The notes under the pieces were generated by a model. That model ran no database searches. It had not been told where the DNA came from and saw nothing but the letters and a program-made list of their open reading frames with translations. Below, piece after piece: positions 1-8,761 of a DNA stretch of 49,878 nt. The stretch comes from Halieaceae bacterium UBA5085. GTDB taxonomy: Bacteria; Pseudomonadota; Gammaproteobacteria; Pseudomonadales; Halieaceae. The stretch covers positions 1 to 49,878 of the forward strand of contig DIAF01000044.1 of the NCBI GenBank assembly GCA_002414665.1, in the 5' to 3' direction. How positions within the stretch are numbered: the stretch's first letter is position 1; each line of letters opens with the position of its first letter. The position numbers were made by a program, and so were the translations under genes.

Positions 1-53
1 GCAGTCGACTCATAATCGATTGGTCCCAGGTTCAAGTCCTGGTGGGCCCACCA
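1..53 (+). tRNA. ileX: tRNA-Ile2 (anticodon CAU), 3' part
   Basis: Only the 3' part of the gene is in the window. A five-base anticodon stem (4-8 with 16-20, one G-T pair) encloses a loop with CAT at 11-13. A T arm containing TTCAAGTCC follows, then an acceptor end GTGGGCCCACCA with encoded CCA at 51-53. CAU could mean initiator Met, elongator Met or minor Ile. The anticodon stem and the TTGGTC variable region resemble the Ile2 type, whose C34 is modified to lysidine by TilS to read AUA. That identity is inferred from family resemblance; the missing 5' half would settle it. No clear terminator follows. Confidence 0.85.
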
Positions 54-151
54 ATTTCCTTGTTACCCGTCCCGCATGAAATAAAACGGATTTCGGCGAC
101 CAATAGGCCTATGGTGAGTCGAGGGTCCATGTCGGACCGGGAGTTCACCGC

Positions 152-283
152 ATGTCCAGAAATCAGCGCAGCAACAAGGAATCGAAAAAGGCCTCGGCCC
201 TCACGCCCAAGGAAAAGAAAACCGCCAAACGGGAAAAGAAGCAAGCGGGCGGCCACGTGCCGTTCATCGTCAAAGGCAGCTGA
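152..283 (+). CDS. Small lysine-rich basic protein (43 aa)
   Basis: A short reading frame starts MSRNQRSNKESKK and is dominated by Lys, Arg, Ser and Ala, ending in a more hydrophobic HVPFIVKGS. A CGGGAG ribosome-binding sequence lies about 8 bases before the ATG. A possible sigma70 promoter (TTGTTA at 60-65, TAAAAC at 82-87, 16-base spacer) lies just after the tRNA. The composition resembles small conserved basic proteins of unknown role in gammaproteobacteria; nucleic-acid or ribosome association is only a guess from charge. The gene sits between a tRNA and a lipoprotein gene. I do not recognise a named family with certainty. Confidence 0.6.
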   Translation: MSRNQRSNKESKKASALTPKEKKTAKREKKQAGGHVPFIVKGS

Positions 284-397
284 GCACCCACACCGCCAAT
301 GCCGGGCCGGGCCGGCTGGCAACCCACGCGTGGTACTGCGGGCCCCGCAGGGCTATGATGGTCTGCTCGCTTATTCGCAACGCAGGACATCACGCCC

Positions 398-1012
398 ATG
401 CCTCATCCAATACCCTACACCCGGTGGGCCGGCGCAGCCGTTGTCGCCCTGCTGCTCACGCTGGCTGGTTGCAGCAACCAGCCCTCGTTCACCGTCGATT
501 ACGCCGATGACGCCGATTTCAGCAGTTTCCGCAGCTACCGCTGGTACGACGATATACACGGCTCCGAGCTCGCCGAGTACCGCCAGTACAACAGCTCGGA
601 CAAGCGCGTGCGCACCTATGTCGACCGTGAGCTGAAAGCCCGCGGCCTGCGCGAAAGCACCACTGAGCGCGCCGATGTCTGGGTGAACTACCACATATCG
701 AAAGAACAGCAGATGCGGATTGACAGCTTCAGCCGCTACCCTTCGACGGGCATGCACGGCGGAGTGGGCGTCGGCACCTACGGTTCAGCCGTGAGCCTCG
801 GCTACAGCACCGGGCCCAGCGTGAGAACCTACAAGGAAGGGACAGTGGTACTCGATATCATTGATGCACGCAGCAGCAAGATTGTCTGGCGTGGCATTGC
901 CGAAGGGCGACTTAAGGAGAACCTCTCCATCAACGACAAGAACCGTGTCGCTTCCGAGGTAGCTGCCGAACTGCTCGCGGATTTCCCGCCGCGACCCGCG
1001 CTCGCCGACTGA
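398..1012 (+). CDS. DUF4136-family lipoprotein
   Basis: The 204-residue product has a type II signal peptide: a hydrophobic stretch ends in lipobox LAGC, with Cys near residue 25, so it should be a lipidated envelope protein. The mature part opens with VDYADDADFSSFRSYRW and ends with a VVLDIIDARSSKIVWRG segment. Both are characteristic of DUF4136, a family of outer-membrane or periplasmic lipoproteins of unknown function. The start has AGGA about 11 bases upstream. It is convergent with the YaiL gene; an 8-bp inverted repeat (1029-1036 with 1045-1052) spans the intergenic end but has no T tract. The family assignment is firm, the function is not known. Confidence 0.85.
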   Translation: MPHPIPYTRWAGAAVVALLLTLAGCSNQPSFTVDYADDADFSSFRSYRWYDDIHGSELAEYRQYNSSDKRVRTYVDRELKARGLRESTTERADVWVNYHISKEQQMRIDSFSRYPSTGMHGGVGVGTYGSAVSLGYSTGPSVRTYKEGTVVLDIIDARSSKIVWRGIAEGRLKENLSINDKNRVASEVAAELLADFPPRPALAD

Positions 1013-1034
1013 GGGGCATACCGGCCACGACGAT

Positions 1035-1583
1035 CTACCACATGAGATCGTCGGGAATCTCATAGTCCTTGTACCAGTCCTGCTCCTCCGAGCTGAGGCC
1101 GGTGGCCCCCGCTTCGCTGCAGATGATCACCCGCGCGGCATCGCGCTCGGCAATCTTGTCGGCGATGGGTCGCGGCAGCATTTCATACTGATCACCCTGT
1201 TTCACAATGGCGATATTGCCCGCCGCCAGCTGCTTCTGGTCCATGCTGGTGACGTACAGCTTCTTGACCTTGGTGCCGTCGGTGAAGTTGAAGCCCACAT
1301 CACCCTTGCCGCGCGGCAACTTGTGACTCTCGACCAGTTGCCTGATCTGCGCGTTGATGGCCTTGCGTGATGCCTCGGCGTTGCGCGCCTCATTCAGCTC
1401 CCGGTCGCGCTCCGCCTTGCTGGCCAGCGCCTGGCGCGCCGCCTCGCGGGTCTCCTCTGCCGGGTCGTGCCCGCCGCGACGCGCCACATTCGCCTGCTTG
1501 CGCTTGTCCTTGGCCAGACGCTTGGCCTTGGCGGTGTCTGCCAAACCGGCCTGCAACAATTGATCCTGTAGTGAACCCGCCAT
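1035..1583 (-). CDS. yaiL: DUF2058 / YaiL-family protein
   Basis: The 182-residue protein begins MAGSLQDQLLQAGLAD, continues with a Lys/Arg/Ala-rich helical segment, and carries the conserved block FNFTDGTKVKKLYV in its second half. This is the DUF2058 (YaiL) architecture, about 180 residues in E. coli too. The upstream in-frame start at 1625 was rejected because the ATG at 1583 has a strong GGGAGGT ribosome-binding site and yields the canonical N-terminus. The protein is cytoplasmic, highly charged and probably nucleic-acid associated; that role is inference. It stands alone, downstream of the YghU gene and convergent with the DUF4136 lipoprotein gene. Confidence 0.85.
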   Translation of the reverse strand: MAGSLQDQLLQAGLADTAKAKRLAKDKRKQANVARRGGHDPAEETREAARQALASKAERDRELNEARNAEASRKAINAQIRQLVESHKLPRGKGDVGFNFTDGTKVKKLYVTSMDQKQLAAGNIAIVKQGDQYEMLPRPIADKIAERDAARVIICSEAGATGLSSEEQDWYKDYEIPDDLMW

Positions 1584-1634
1584 CAGCACTGACCTCCCTG
1601 GCCGTAACCTGCAATCTCTGCACACTGCAACACG

Positions 1635-2480
1635 CTAGCGGTCCAGGTCCTGTGCCGAGTGACGCTCCGGCTGGTGGTCCTCTTCCGGCCCCCAGATGCG
1701 ATTTACGCGCCGGCCACGCTGGACGGCTGGGCGCTCTGCGATGTCTCTCGCCCAGCGGTTGACATGGGTATACGAGCCTACATCAAGGAACTCCTGGGCG
1801 TCGTACAGCGTCTCCAGTACCAGACCTCCGTACCAGGGCCAGTTGGCCATATCGGCAATGGTGTAGTCGTCACCACAGAGAAAGCGACGCTCCGCCAGGT
1901 TGCGATCCAGCACATCGAGCTGGCGCTTCACCTCCATGGTGAAGCGGTTAATGGGGTACTCAAGCTTTTCGGGCGCATAGGCGTAGAAGTGGCCGAACCC
2001 GCCGCCGAGGTAGGGCACACTGCCCATCTGCCAGAACAGCCAGGACAGGCACTCCGCGCGCTGACCCGCCGGTTGCGGCAGAAATTCGCCAAATTTCTCG
2101 GCCAGGTAAAGCAGGATCGCGCCGGATTCGAACACCCGCGCCGGCGGATTGGTGCTGCAATCAAGCAGCGCAGGAATCTTGGAATTCGGGTTGACGTCGA
2201 CAAAACCAGAGCTGAACTGCTCGCCTTCGAGAATGTTGATCACCCACGCATCGTATTCAGCGCCTGAGTGGCCCAGCGCAAGCAGCTCTTCCAGCAACAC
2301 GGTCACCTTGATACCGTTGGGAGTGGCCAGTGAGTAGAGCTGCAGCGGGTGTTCGCCGCGCGGTAAAGCCTTGTCGTGCGTGGCGCCGGCAATCGGCCGG
2401 TTGATGTTGGCAAAACGCCCGCCATTACCGGGCTCCCAGGTCCAGACCTGCGGCGGCACGTATGCTTTTGACTCACTCAT
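1635..2480 (-). CDS. yghU: YghU-type glutathione S-transferase / disulfide reductase
   Basis: The 281-residue protein matches YghU (288 aa in E. coli) along its length. The N-terminal extension YVPPQVWTWEPGNGG precedes a thioredoxin-like domain with LATPNGIKVTVLLEE and NPNSKIPALLD. An alpha-helical GST C-domain follows with LGGGFGHFYAYAPEKLEYP. The family (Nu class) binds two glutathiones and shows disulfide-bond reductase and peroxidase activity in the cytosol. A CAGGAG ribosome-binding site precedes the ATG. The next gene upstream on the same strand, an unknown exported protein, ends 15 bases before this start, so they may be cotranscribed. Confidence 0.92.
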   Translation of the reverse strand: MSESKAYVPPQVWTWEPGNGGRFANINRPIAGATHDKALPRGEHPLQLYSLATPNGIKVTVLLEELLALGHSGAEYDAWVINILEGEQFSSGFVDVNPNSKIPALLDCSTNPPARVFESGAILLYLAEKFGEFLPQPAGQRAECLSWLFWQMGSVPYLGGGFGHFYAYAPEKLEYPINRFTMEVKRQLDVLDRNLAERRFLCGDDYTIADMANWPWYGGLVLETLYDAQEFLDVGSYTHVNRWARDIAERPAVQRGRRVNRIWGPEEDHQPERHSAQDLDR

Positions 2481-2495
2481 ACCCTACTGCTCCTG

Positions 2496-3281
2496 TCATT
2501 GCTGTGTTGCGGGTGACACCCGCAGCGGATGCTGAAAGACTCCAGCGTTGCCGGTGCTGTGCTGGGAGGCTGTGACCTGCAACATGAAGTCGCCGCTGCC
2601 CGGGAGCTCGACCGTACCGGAAAATTCGTTTTCAACACCGGTAAATTCCAGCGCCTGCTGAGCCACGCGCTCACCGTCCTGCAGCACCTGCAGCTCGACG
2701 GCAAAGTCGCTCACCGGCCAGAGGCCATCCCGGTCCAGCGGGCAGCCGCAGAGCATGGTCACCTGCGTGGTCACAGCCAGCTCCGTGGCGCTCACCCGAT
2801 AGTCCACGATATCCACAATCAGCCCCGACATGTGCAGAATCACCGGCCGCTGCGCCCGGTCTTCCCCGGGCAGCAACCACAGGCTCAGCGCTGTCTGCTG
2901 CACACTTTGCGCGACACCCAGCGGGCCGGTGACCGCGATTTCCACCCGCGTGGGTTGCTCGAGCGCCAGCTCGGCAGCAAAGCTCGCAGGAGCGCCCACA
3001 GTGGCTGAGCGACCGCGCAGCTGCGGCTCCTGCATCAGCGCCGCCGTGTCCCCGGTGCCGCCCTGCAGCGGCCCATGGGCCAGGATCTTCCCGCTCGCCA
3101 GGTCGCGCACCTGCACCTGCAGCCCACCGACCTTGCTGCCGATAAATTTGGCATCCTCACTGCGCACCAGCACCTTGAGGGGTGTGGTGACGGCATTCTC
3201 CAGCGCGAATACCGGTTGCTGCAGGGCCAGTAACAACAGGCAGGCCATGCCCTGCAACGCGGCTGTGAACGGGTGCTTCAT
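2496..3281 (-). CDS. Exported protein of unknown function (261 aa)
   Basis: A Sec signal peptide is visible: MKHPF, then a hydrophobic core with LLLLALQQPVFALE, probably cut after FALE or nearby. The mature part alternates short hydrophobic and polar strands, as in beta-sandwich proteins. It holds one distinctive motif, VTMLCGCPLDRDGLWP, near residue 180, where the two cysteines could bind a metal or form a disulfide. I do not recognise the family. The start has GGGAG six bases upstream. It lies 15 bases before yghU in the same direction. Folding type and periplasmic location are inferred from the signal peptide and composition. Confidence 0.7.
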   Translation of the reverse strand: MKHPFTAALQGMACLLLLALQQPVFALENAVTTPLKVLVRSEDAKFIGSKVGGLQVQVRDLASGKILAHGPLQGGTGDTAALMQEPQLRGRSATVGAPASFAAELALEQPTRVEIAVTGPLGVAQSVQQTALSLWLLPGEDRAQRPVILHMSGLIVDIVDYRVSATELAVTTQVTMLCGCPLDRDGLWPVSDFAVELQVLQDGERVAQQALEFTGVENEFSGTVELPGSGDFMLQVTASQHSTGNAGVFQHPLRVSPATQQ

Positions 3282-3379
3282 GGGGTTCTCCCTGCCTTGT
3301 TCGCTTTTTCTTCCGCGCTAGTCTAGCAGGCTCACACGGGGCCGTAACCGGCTGTTTCCGCCCTCCGCCCCCCGGACCC

Positions 3380-3410
3380 TTGTCAAGCCCCCGGGGGCAG
3401 GCCCTATAAT
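3380..3410 (+). promoter_or_regulatory. Sigma70-type promoter for the yeeN-type gene
   Basis: TTGTCA at 3380-3385 and a perfect TATAAT at 3405-3410 are separated by 19 bases, slightly longer than ideal. The expected start of transcription is about 24 bases before the ATG at 3441. Confidence 0.6.
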
Positions 3411-3440
3411 GCCCGGCTCCGTGACTATCGGGACCAGCAC

Positions 3441-4154
3441 ATGGGCCGCGCCTACCAGAACCGCAAAGACTCCATCGCCAAAACATCGGACGCCAAGGCC
3501 CGCGTGTACAGCAAGTATGCGCGGGAAATCTACGTGACCGGCAAGGCCGGCGGCACCGACCCCGATGCCAACCTGGCACTGCGCAGCCTGCTCGAGCGCG
3601 CGCGCAAGGATCAGGTGCCCGCCCACGTGATCGAGAAAGCGATCGACAAGGCCACCGGCGGCGGCGGGGAGGACTTTGCCGTGGCGCGCTACGAGGGTTT
3701 CGGACCCGGCGGCACCATGGTGATCGTCGAGTGCCTGACCGACAATCCGAACCGCACCTTTGGCGATGTTCGCCACTGTTTCACCAAAACCAAGTGCAAG
3801 CTGGGCACGCCGGGCAGCGTGAGCCACCTGTTCGACCACAGCGCGATTCTGGTGTTTCCCGGGGACGATGAAGAAGCGGCGCTGGAAGCCCTGATGGAAG
3901 CTGACGTGGACGTCACCGACATCGAGTGCGAGGACGGTCGTATCAGCGCCTTCGTCCCCCACACCGAGCACTTCAAGGCACGTCAGGCGCTACTGGACGC
4001 CTTCAGCGGGCTGGAATTTGACGTCGACGAAGTGCAGTTCGTGCCCCAGACATCGGTGACCCTGGAAGGCGAGGACGCGCAGGTCATGGAGCGTCTGCTG
4101 GATATGCTCAACTACCTGGACGACGTACAGAACGTCTATCACAACGCCGCCTGA
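3441..4154 (+). CDS. yeeN: YebC/PmpR-family protein, YeeN type
   Basis: The 237-residue protein spans the complete YebC fold. It begins MGRAYQNRKDSIAKTSDAKA instead of the classical YebC start MAGHSKWANIKHRK, which places it with the YeeN-type paralogues. Conserved blocks include HVIEKAIDKATGGGGEDF, RYEGFGPGGTMVIVE, GTPGSVSHLFD and the C-terminal DDVQNVYHN. Family members have been described as transcriptional regulators, and YebC-type proteins also as factors helping ribosomes at proline-rich stretches; which applies here is unknown. A good promoter lies just upstream and GGGA precedes the ATG. It is convergent with the DUF885 gene, 15 bases away. Confidence 0.9.
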   Translation: MGRAYQNRKDSIAKTSDAKARVYSKYAREIYVTGKAGGTDPDANLALRSLLERARKDQVPAHVIEKAIDKATGGGGEDFAVARYEGFGPGGTMVIVECLTDNPNRTFGDVRHCFTKTKCKLGTPGSVSHLFDHSAILVFPGDDEEAALEALMEADVDVTDIECEDGRISAFVPHTEHFKARQALLDAFSGLEFDVDEVQFVPQTSVTLEGEDAQVMERLLDMLNYLDDVQNVYHNAA

Positions 4155-4169
4155 ATCCCCGCGGGGCGT

Positions 4170-5915
4170 TTACTGCGCGGCGCGCTGCGCTTCAATCCAG
4201 TCCCCCACGACGTCTTCCAGAATCGCGATGGCCAGCGAACCATTGCCCACCACCACGTCGTGAAAGGCGCGCAGGTCGAAGCGACTGCCCAGTACCTTCT
4301 GCGCCCGCTGCCGCAGCGCCTGAATGCGCAACTCACCCACCTTGTACGCCGTGGCCTGTCCCGGCCAGGTAATGTAACGGTCCACTTCCGAGACCACTTC
4401 CGACTCGGTCAAGGCCGAGTTTTCCAGCAGGTAGTCAATCGCCTGCTGCCGGCTCCACCCGAAAGCATGTAACCCGGTGTCAATCACCAGCCGGTTGGCG
4501 CGCCAGATCTCATAGGTCAGGCGCCCGAAATCACTGGCCGGCTCGGTATAGAAGCCCATCTCCTTGCCGAGACTCTCCGCGTACAGACCCCAGCCCTCGC
4601 CGAAGGCGGCGTGGTACAGGGGCCGCCGGAACGCTGGCAGGTCCAGCTCCAGCGCCAGCGCCGACTGGTGATGATGGCCTGGCACCGCCTCATGCAGGGT
4701 CAGCGCCTCCAGTGCGTAGAGTGGCTGCGACTGAAAACTGCCGGCGTCAATGAAGTAAACGCCTGCGGTACGCCCGTCCGCGGGACCGCTGACATAGTAG
4801 GCACCGCGGCCCGGCGCGTTGCGAATTTCGTAGGTGTTACGCGCCAGATGACCGAAGAAGCGCGGCATCATGCCGTCGGCCCGCTTGGCGACCAGAGCGG
4901 TTTTCTCCATCAGCTCCTGCGCTGACCCTGCATAGGACTCGGGCGCCGCGCGAAGCTGGTCGAGAAAGCCCCGGAAGCTGCCCTGAAAGCCGCTGCGTTC
5001 GATGATCCCCGCCATTTCCCCACGAATACGCGCAGTCTCGCGCAGACCGAGATCATGGATCTCCCGCGCACTCAGGTCGGTGGTAGTGAAATAATTGAGC
5101 AGGTAGTCATAGTAGGCGTCTCCCCCAGGCACCGAGGCAATACCTACGCCCACGCGGCAGTTGGGCAGGTAGGTGGCGCGGTAAAAAGCCAGCAGTTCGC
5201 GGTAGGCAGGCAGTACGGAATCGGCAATCAGCGTTTTTCCGCGCTCGCGAAGACGCGCATGTTCACTCTCCGGGACAGCCTCCGGCAGGTCGGCAAACGG
5301 TGTGTACAGGCTGCTGTCTCGCGGGTCCGCCACCAGCAGCTGCACAATACTCTCCTCCACACCGCCCAGGGCGCCGCAGTGTTGCGTGAACCCGCTGTCT
5401 ACGCCCTCCTGCAGCGCGGCGATCTGCTCGCGATTGTAGCGCGGGAAATCCGCCAGGCTGACCAGATACTGCTCGTAGTCTGCAAGCGTCGCGAAGGGCA
5501 TATTCGCCGGCGCGTTGGCGAAATAGCTGTGGTAGCCAAACAGGCTGGTAATCGGAAACAGGTGTTCCTGGAAGCGATAGCTGTTGCGTTCGGTCTCGCG
5601 CTCATAGCGGAACAGGCGGGCGCTGATGGCATCCTGGCCGTCCAGGCTGCGGGGGTCGATTGCGGCCAGGCGCTGCAACATGGATTCGTTGAACTGTCGG
5701 CGTCGCTCGCGGCCCTCGGGGCTCAGGTCAGGCAGCTTTCCCGCCGGGCGGAAGGCATCCGGATCCGTACGAAAAAACACCTGTTCCTGTGTGGCGTGCG
5801 CCCAGTAGTCCGCAAACAGTGCATGCAACTGCTCCCGGGGCTCTGCCGCCAGGGCCAGCGGCGATAGCAGGGCGAGCACGACCGGCAGGGCGCGATACAG
5901 TGACGGACGGAACAT
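4170..5915 (-). CDS. Exported DUF885 metallopeptidase-like protein
   Basis: The 581-residue protein has a cleavable signal peptide (LPVVLALLSPLALAAEPREQ) and then the full DUF885 domain. The signature HEAVPGHHHQ lies near residue 405 and GEGWGLYAESLGKEMG near residue 437. Together they give the HExxxH-plus-Glu arrangement expected of a zinc site. DUF885 proteins are related in motif to gluzincin peptidases; their natural substrates are mostly unknown, so the peptidase role is inference. A GGAGA ribosome-binding site lies six bases before the ATG. The gene is on the same strand as kynU, 58 bases after it, so readthrough is possible. Confidence 0.85.
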   Translation of the reverse strand: MFRPSLYRALPVVLALLSPLALAAEPREQLHALFADYWAHATQEQVFFRTDPDAFRPAGKLPDLSPEGRERRRQFNESMLQRLAAIDPRSLDGQDAISARLFRYERETERNSYRFQEHLFPITSLFGYHSYFANAPANMPFATLADYEQYLVSLADFPRYNREQIAALQEGVDSGFTQHCGALGGVEESIVQLLVADPRDSSLYTPFADLPEAVPESEHARLRERGKTLIADSVLPAYRELLAFYRATYLPNCRVGVGIASVPGGDAYYDYLLNYFTTTDLSAREIHDLGLRETARIRGEMAGIIERSGFQGSFRGFLDQLRAAPESYAGSAQELMEKTALVAKRADGMMPRFFGHLARNTYEIRNAPGRGAYYVSGPADGRTAGVYFIDAGSFQSQPLYALEALTLHEAVPGHHHQSALALELDLPAFRRPLYHAAFGEGWGLYAESLGKEMGFYTEPASDFGRLTYEIWRANRLVIDTGLHAFGWSRQQAIDYLLENSALTESEVVSEVDRYITWPGQATAYKVGELRIQALRQRAQKVLGSRFDLRAFHDVVVGNGSLAIAILEDVVGDWIEAQRAAQ

Positions 5916-5973
5916 GGAAATCTCCAGCAGCGGCGTTGGCCCCAGAATAACAGGCCTGCGGCATTCCGGGTAT

Positions 5974-7203
5974 TCAGGTCACCTGCGGCCGCTGGCTGAA
6001 GCGCGCATCGCGGTACTGCTCGCTGGCCAGGATGTGGCGCAGCCGGTGAACCGCGCAGGCCACATCGGCAAAAGTGTTGTACAGCGGCGCAAAGCCAAAA
6101 CGCACCACATCCGGCTCGCGGAAATCGACAATCACCCCCGCTTCAATCAGTGCCTGCGATACACCCCAGGCCTGGGGGTGAGACAGCGCGACATGGCTGC
6201 CGCGACGGGCACCCTCGCGCGGGGTCAGCAGGCGCAACTCGCCGGCTGCAAGGTCCTCCTCAATGCCCTCAATGAAGTAGGTGGACAGTGCCAGTGACTT
6301 GGCGCGCAACGCCGCCATGGACACACCCTCGAAGCAGTCCAGGGCGGTATCCAGGGCGGCCATACCGAGGATCCCCGGAGTGCCAGCGAGATAGCGCCGA
6401 ATACCGGGCGCGGGACGATAGCCGGGCTCGAAAGCAAAAGGCTGCGCGTGACCCAACCAGCCTGAGAGCGGCTGCGACACCTGATTCTGGTGACGCTCGG
6501 CGAGGTAGACAAACGCGGGGGCACCCGGCCCGCCGTTGAGGAACTTGTAGCCGCAGCCCACCGCCATGTCGACCTCCCAGGCATCCAGCTGGATCGGCAA
6601 CACCCCCGCGCTGTGGGCCAGATCCCAGAGTACGAGAATGCCCTGTGCATGCGCCGCGCGGGTCAGTGCCTGCACATCGTGCAGGCTGCCATCGCGGAAG
6701 TTCACCTGGGTGAGCATCAGCACGGCGACATCACTGTTCATGGCACTCGCGAGCTGTTCCAGCGGCACGCTGCGCAGGGTACAGCGCGCGTCGCCCAGCA
6801 GGTCGCCAAGGCCCTCGGCGAGGTAGAGGTCCGTGGGGAAGTTATCCCGCTGGCTGAGAATCACCGAACGGCCGGGCCGCAACTGCAGGGCGGTGGTGAG
6901 CAGCTTGAACAGGTTCAGCGAAATACTGTCGCAGCACAGGACCTGGCCGGGAGCGGCACCGACCAGCGCAGCGATTCTTTCGCCGACCCTCATCGGCATG
7001 CCGATCCAGTCGTGCCGGTTCCAACTGCGGATCAGGTCGCGGCCCCACTCCTCGCGCAGCACCTGTTCGAGCCGGGCGGGCACGGTGGAGGGCAGCACAC
7101 CGAGGGAATTGCCGTCGAGGTATACCGTATTATCGGGCAGCTGGAAGCGCTCGCGCAGGTATCCAAGCGCATCCTGCGCATCAAGTACGGCGGGGTCTTT
7201 CAT
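5974..7203 (-). CDS. kynU: Kynureninase
   Basis: The 409-residue protein converts L-kynurenine (or 3-hydroxykynurenine) to anthranilate (or 3-hydroxyanthranilate) plus alanine, using PLP. The N-terminus VYLDGNSLGVLP, the FPTDLYLAEGL segment and GCGYKFLNGGPGAPAF with the PLP lysine near residue 220 are typical. So is RFGFAPLYNTFADV in the C-terminal part. Length matches the family (about 410-420). No signal peptide is present, so it is cytosolic. Its ATG overlaps the stop of the upstream hydrolase gene by four bases (ATGA), implying translational coupling. No tryptophan dioxygenase gene lies in the window. Confidence 0.95.
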   Translation of the reverse strand: MKDPAVLDAQDALGYLRERFQLPDNTVYLDGNSLGVLPSTVPARLEQVLREEWGRDLIRSWNRHDWIGMPMRVGERIAALVGAAPGQVLCCDSISLNLFKLLTTALQLRPGRSVILSQRDNFPTDLYLAEGLGDLLGDARCTLRSVPLEQLASAMNSDVAVLMLTQVNFRDGSLHDVQALTRAAHAQGILVLWDLAHSAGVLPIQLDAWEVDMAVGCGYKFLNGGPGAPAFVYLAERHQNQVSQPLSGWLGHAQPFAFEPGYRPAPGIRRYLAGTPGILGMAALDTALDCFEGVSMAALRAKSLALSTYFIEGIEEDLAAGELRLLTPREGARRGSHVALSHPQAWGVSQALIEAGVIVDFREPDVVRFGFAPLYNTFADVACAVHRLRHILASEQYRDARFSQRPQVT

Positions 7204-8066
7204 GGTTGTTCCAGCAGCGCATGCAGAGCCTGGACAATGACCGGAAACGCCGCTGTCCCCGGGTGCACGAGGTCGAAATGACCGGCGCCCGCAATGACTG
7301 TCGGCGCACCCTGCGGTATCGCGTGCGCCTGTGCGAGCGGTACGATGGGATCGGCATCACCGTGCAGGAGCATCGTTGCCGGAGGCAGTGTCAGTCGATG
7401 TGGCGAGGCCGCCGCGTAATGCGCCGGCACTTCCTGCGGCAGCCCGCCAAGAAACGCTGCGGCCGCGCGCTGACAACTGTTGCTGCCCAGGGCGTACTCG
7501 TCGAGGTCGGTGATGGCAGCCAGCCCAAGCACGCCGCGCACACGAAGCCCGTTCAGCGGAGCCCGCTCAAGCGCTGCAGCCGCCCACAGGGCGAGCTGCC
7601 CGCCTGCAGAGTGTCCGACCAGCAGCACCTGTTGCAGGTTCGCGCCCGTCGGCGACTGCGCCTGCAACGCCTGCAGTGCAGCCAGCAGATCTTCCGCACT
7701 ACCGGGCCAGCCACCCCCTGCCTCACCCACGCGACGATATTCCGGCGCCCACACCGCAAAACCTTCGGCCGCAAGGGCCGAGGCCAGCGGGGCAATGTGT
7801 GCCACGTCATAGGCCTCCAGCCAGCAGCCGCCGTGCACGAGTACAACAACCGGCGCCGGCTCGCTGGAAGGCGGCGCACGCCAGAACCGAACGTACTGGC
7901 TGGCCTCCGGGCCATAGGCAAATTGCGCGCTATCGGGCGCGGCTCCGGCGGACACGACGTCGGCAAAGCTCACCGGCATGTCGACGGATTGCGCCGGCAC
8001 AACGGCTGAGAACAATGCACCGGGCAGGAAGGCAATCAGTGCCTGACACAGGCGCAGCCTGATCAC
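7200..8066 (-). CDS. Exported alpha/beta hydrolase (possible kynurenine formamidase-like)
   Basis: An alpha/beta-hydrolase fold is clear. VLVHGGCW forms the oxyanion region in an HGGxW motif, GHSAGG is the nucleophile elbow, and LLHGDADPIVP and GAGHFDLV carry the acid and His. HGGxW plus linkage to kynU resembles AFMID/Bna7-type kynurenine formamidases, but the N-terminus is hydrophobic and ends AQS, so this enzyme looks exported. I chose GTG at 8066 because it overlaps the upstream lipoprotein stop as GTGA; a TTG at 8075 is the alternative. Operon order is lipoprotein, hydrolase, kynU. The substrate is unproven. Confidence 0.8.
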   Translation of the reverse strand: MIRLRLCQALIAFLPGALFSAVVPAQSVDMPVSFADVVSAGAAPDSAQFAYGPEASQYVRFWRAPPSSEPAPVVVLVHGGCWLEAYDVAHIAPLASALAAEGFAVWAPEYRRVGEAGGGWPGSAEDLLAALQALQAQSPTGANLQQVLLVGHSAGGQLALWAAAALERAPLNGLRVRGVLGLAAITDLDEYALGSNSCQRAAAAFLGGLPQEVPAHYAAASPHRLTLPPATMLLHGDADPIVPLAQAHAIPQGAPTVIAGAGHFDLVHPGTAAFPVIVQALHALLEQP

Positions 8067-8659
8067 TTTGAGCAACGGTAGAGGCCGGGATTGCGTACCT
8101 GCATTACGCCATTGGCCTGATGCACGAAACCCACGTTCATGCGGGTCGCAGTTGCCGGCACACTCACGGGAATGCGCACGGTAAACCAGTCCGTCTTCCC
8201 CAAGTGTGGCTCATGTTCCAGCGTGCTGTCGAGCATAAGGCGGTCCCCGCCCATGACCGGGTCGGGGTCGCCCCAGATCAGAATCTGCGCACCCCCGCCG
8301 CGCTTGAAGCCGTGAATCACCTCATCGGTGTCCAGCGCCAGCTTGAACTCCGCCTGAAACAGCAACTGCTCGCCGCGCAGCGCGCGCGCACGCGGCGCCT
8401 GGCTGAATTTGAACCAGGGCTGGGTCGCTATCTTTTCGATCGTCAGCACACCGTCGTTTACTTCGGTGGTGAAGGAGCGCTCACCCGCGTGTTGGGAACC
8501 CGACCAGGGGCGCAGGGAACCGCTCGCCTCGTCGGCGACAAAGCCGGGGTTACCCAGGAGGTTCTCTCCCAGATCACAGGAACCTGCCAACGAAGCGGGT
8601 CCCCCGCCGGCCTGGCAGGCAGCCAGCAACAGGGCCAGCAGCGGAACGGTGATTTTCAT
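8063..8659 (-). CDS. Lipoprotein with carbohydrate-binding-like domain
   Basis: The 198-residue product has a lipobox: LLALLLAAC, with the Cys near residue 15. The mature protein begins with a typical galactose-binding-like opening, NLLGNPGF, then beta-rich sequence and TDWFTVRIPV. Such jelly-roll modules often bind carbohydrate or mediate envelope association; this is by resemblance only. AGAGGA lies about 10 bases before the ATG. It is the first gene of a three-gene operon with the exported hydrolase and kynureninase, overlapping the hydrolase start by four bases. Its functional link to kynurenine metabolism is unclear. Confidence 0.75.
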   Translation of the reverse strand: MKITVPLLALLLAACQAGGGPASLAGSCDLGENLLGNPGFVADEASGSLRPWSGSQHAGERSFTTEVNDGVLTIEKIATQPWFKFSQAPRARALRGEQLLFQAEFKLALDTDEVIHGFKRGGGAQILIWGDPDPVMGGDRLMLDSTLEHEPHLGKTDWFTVRIPVSVPATATRMNVGFVHQANGVMQVRNPGLYRCSK

Positions 8660-8761
8660 AGTGGATGAATCCTCTTGGTCGACGGTGCCCAGCGCCGTAT
8701 GCTATCCCAGAGCGGCTGGCGACTACAGGCCGAATACATAACAAGACTGAGGAACCTCGGC

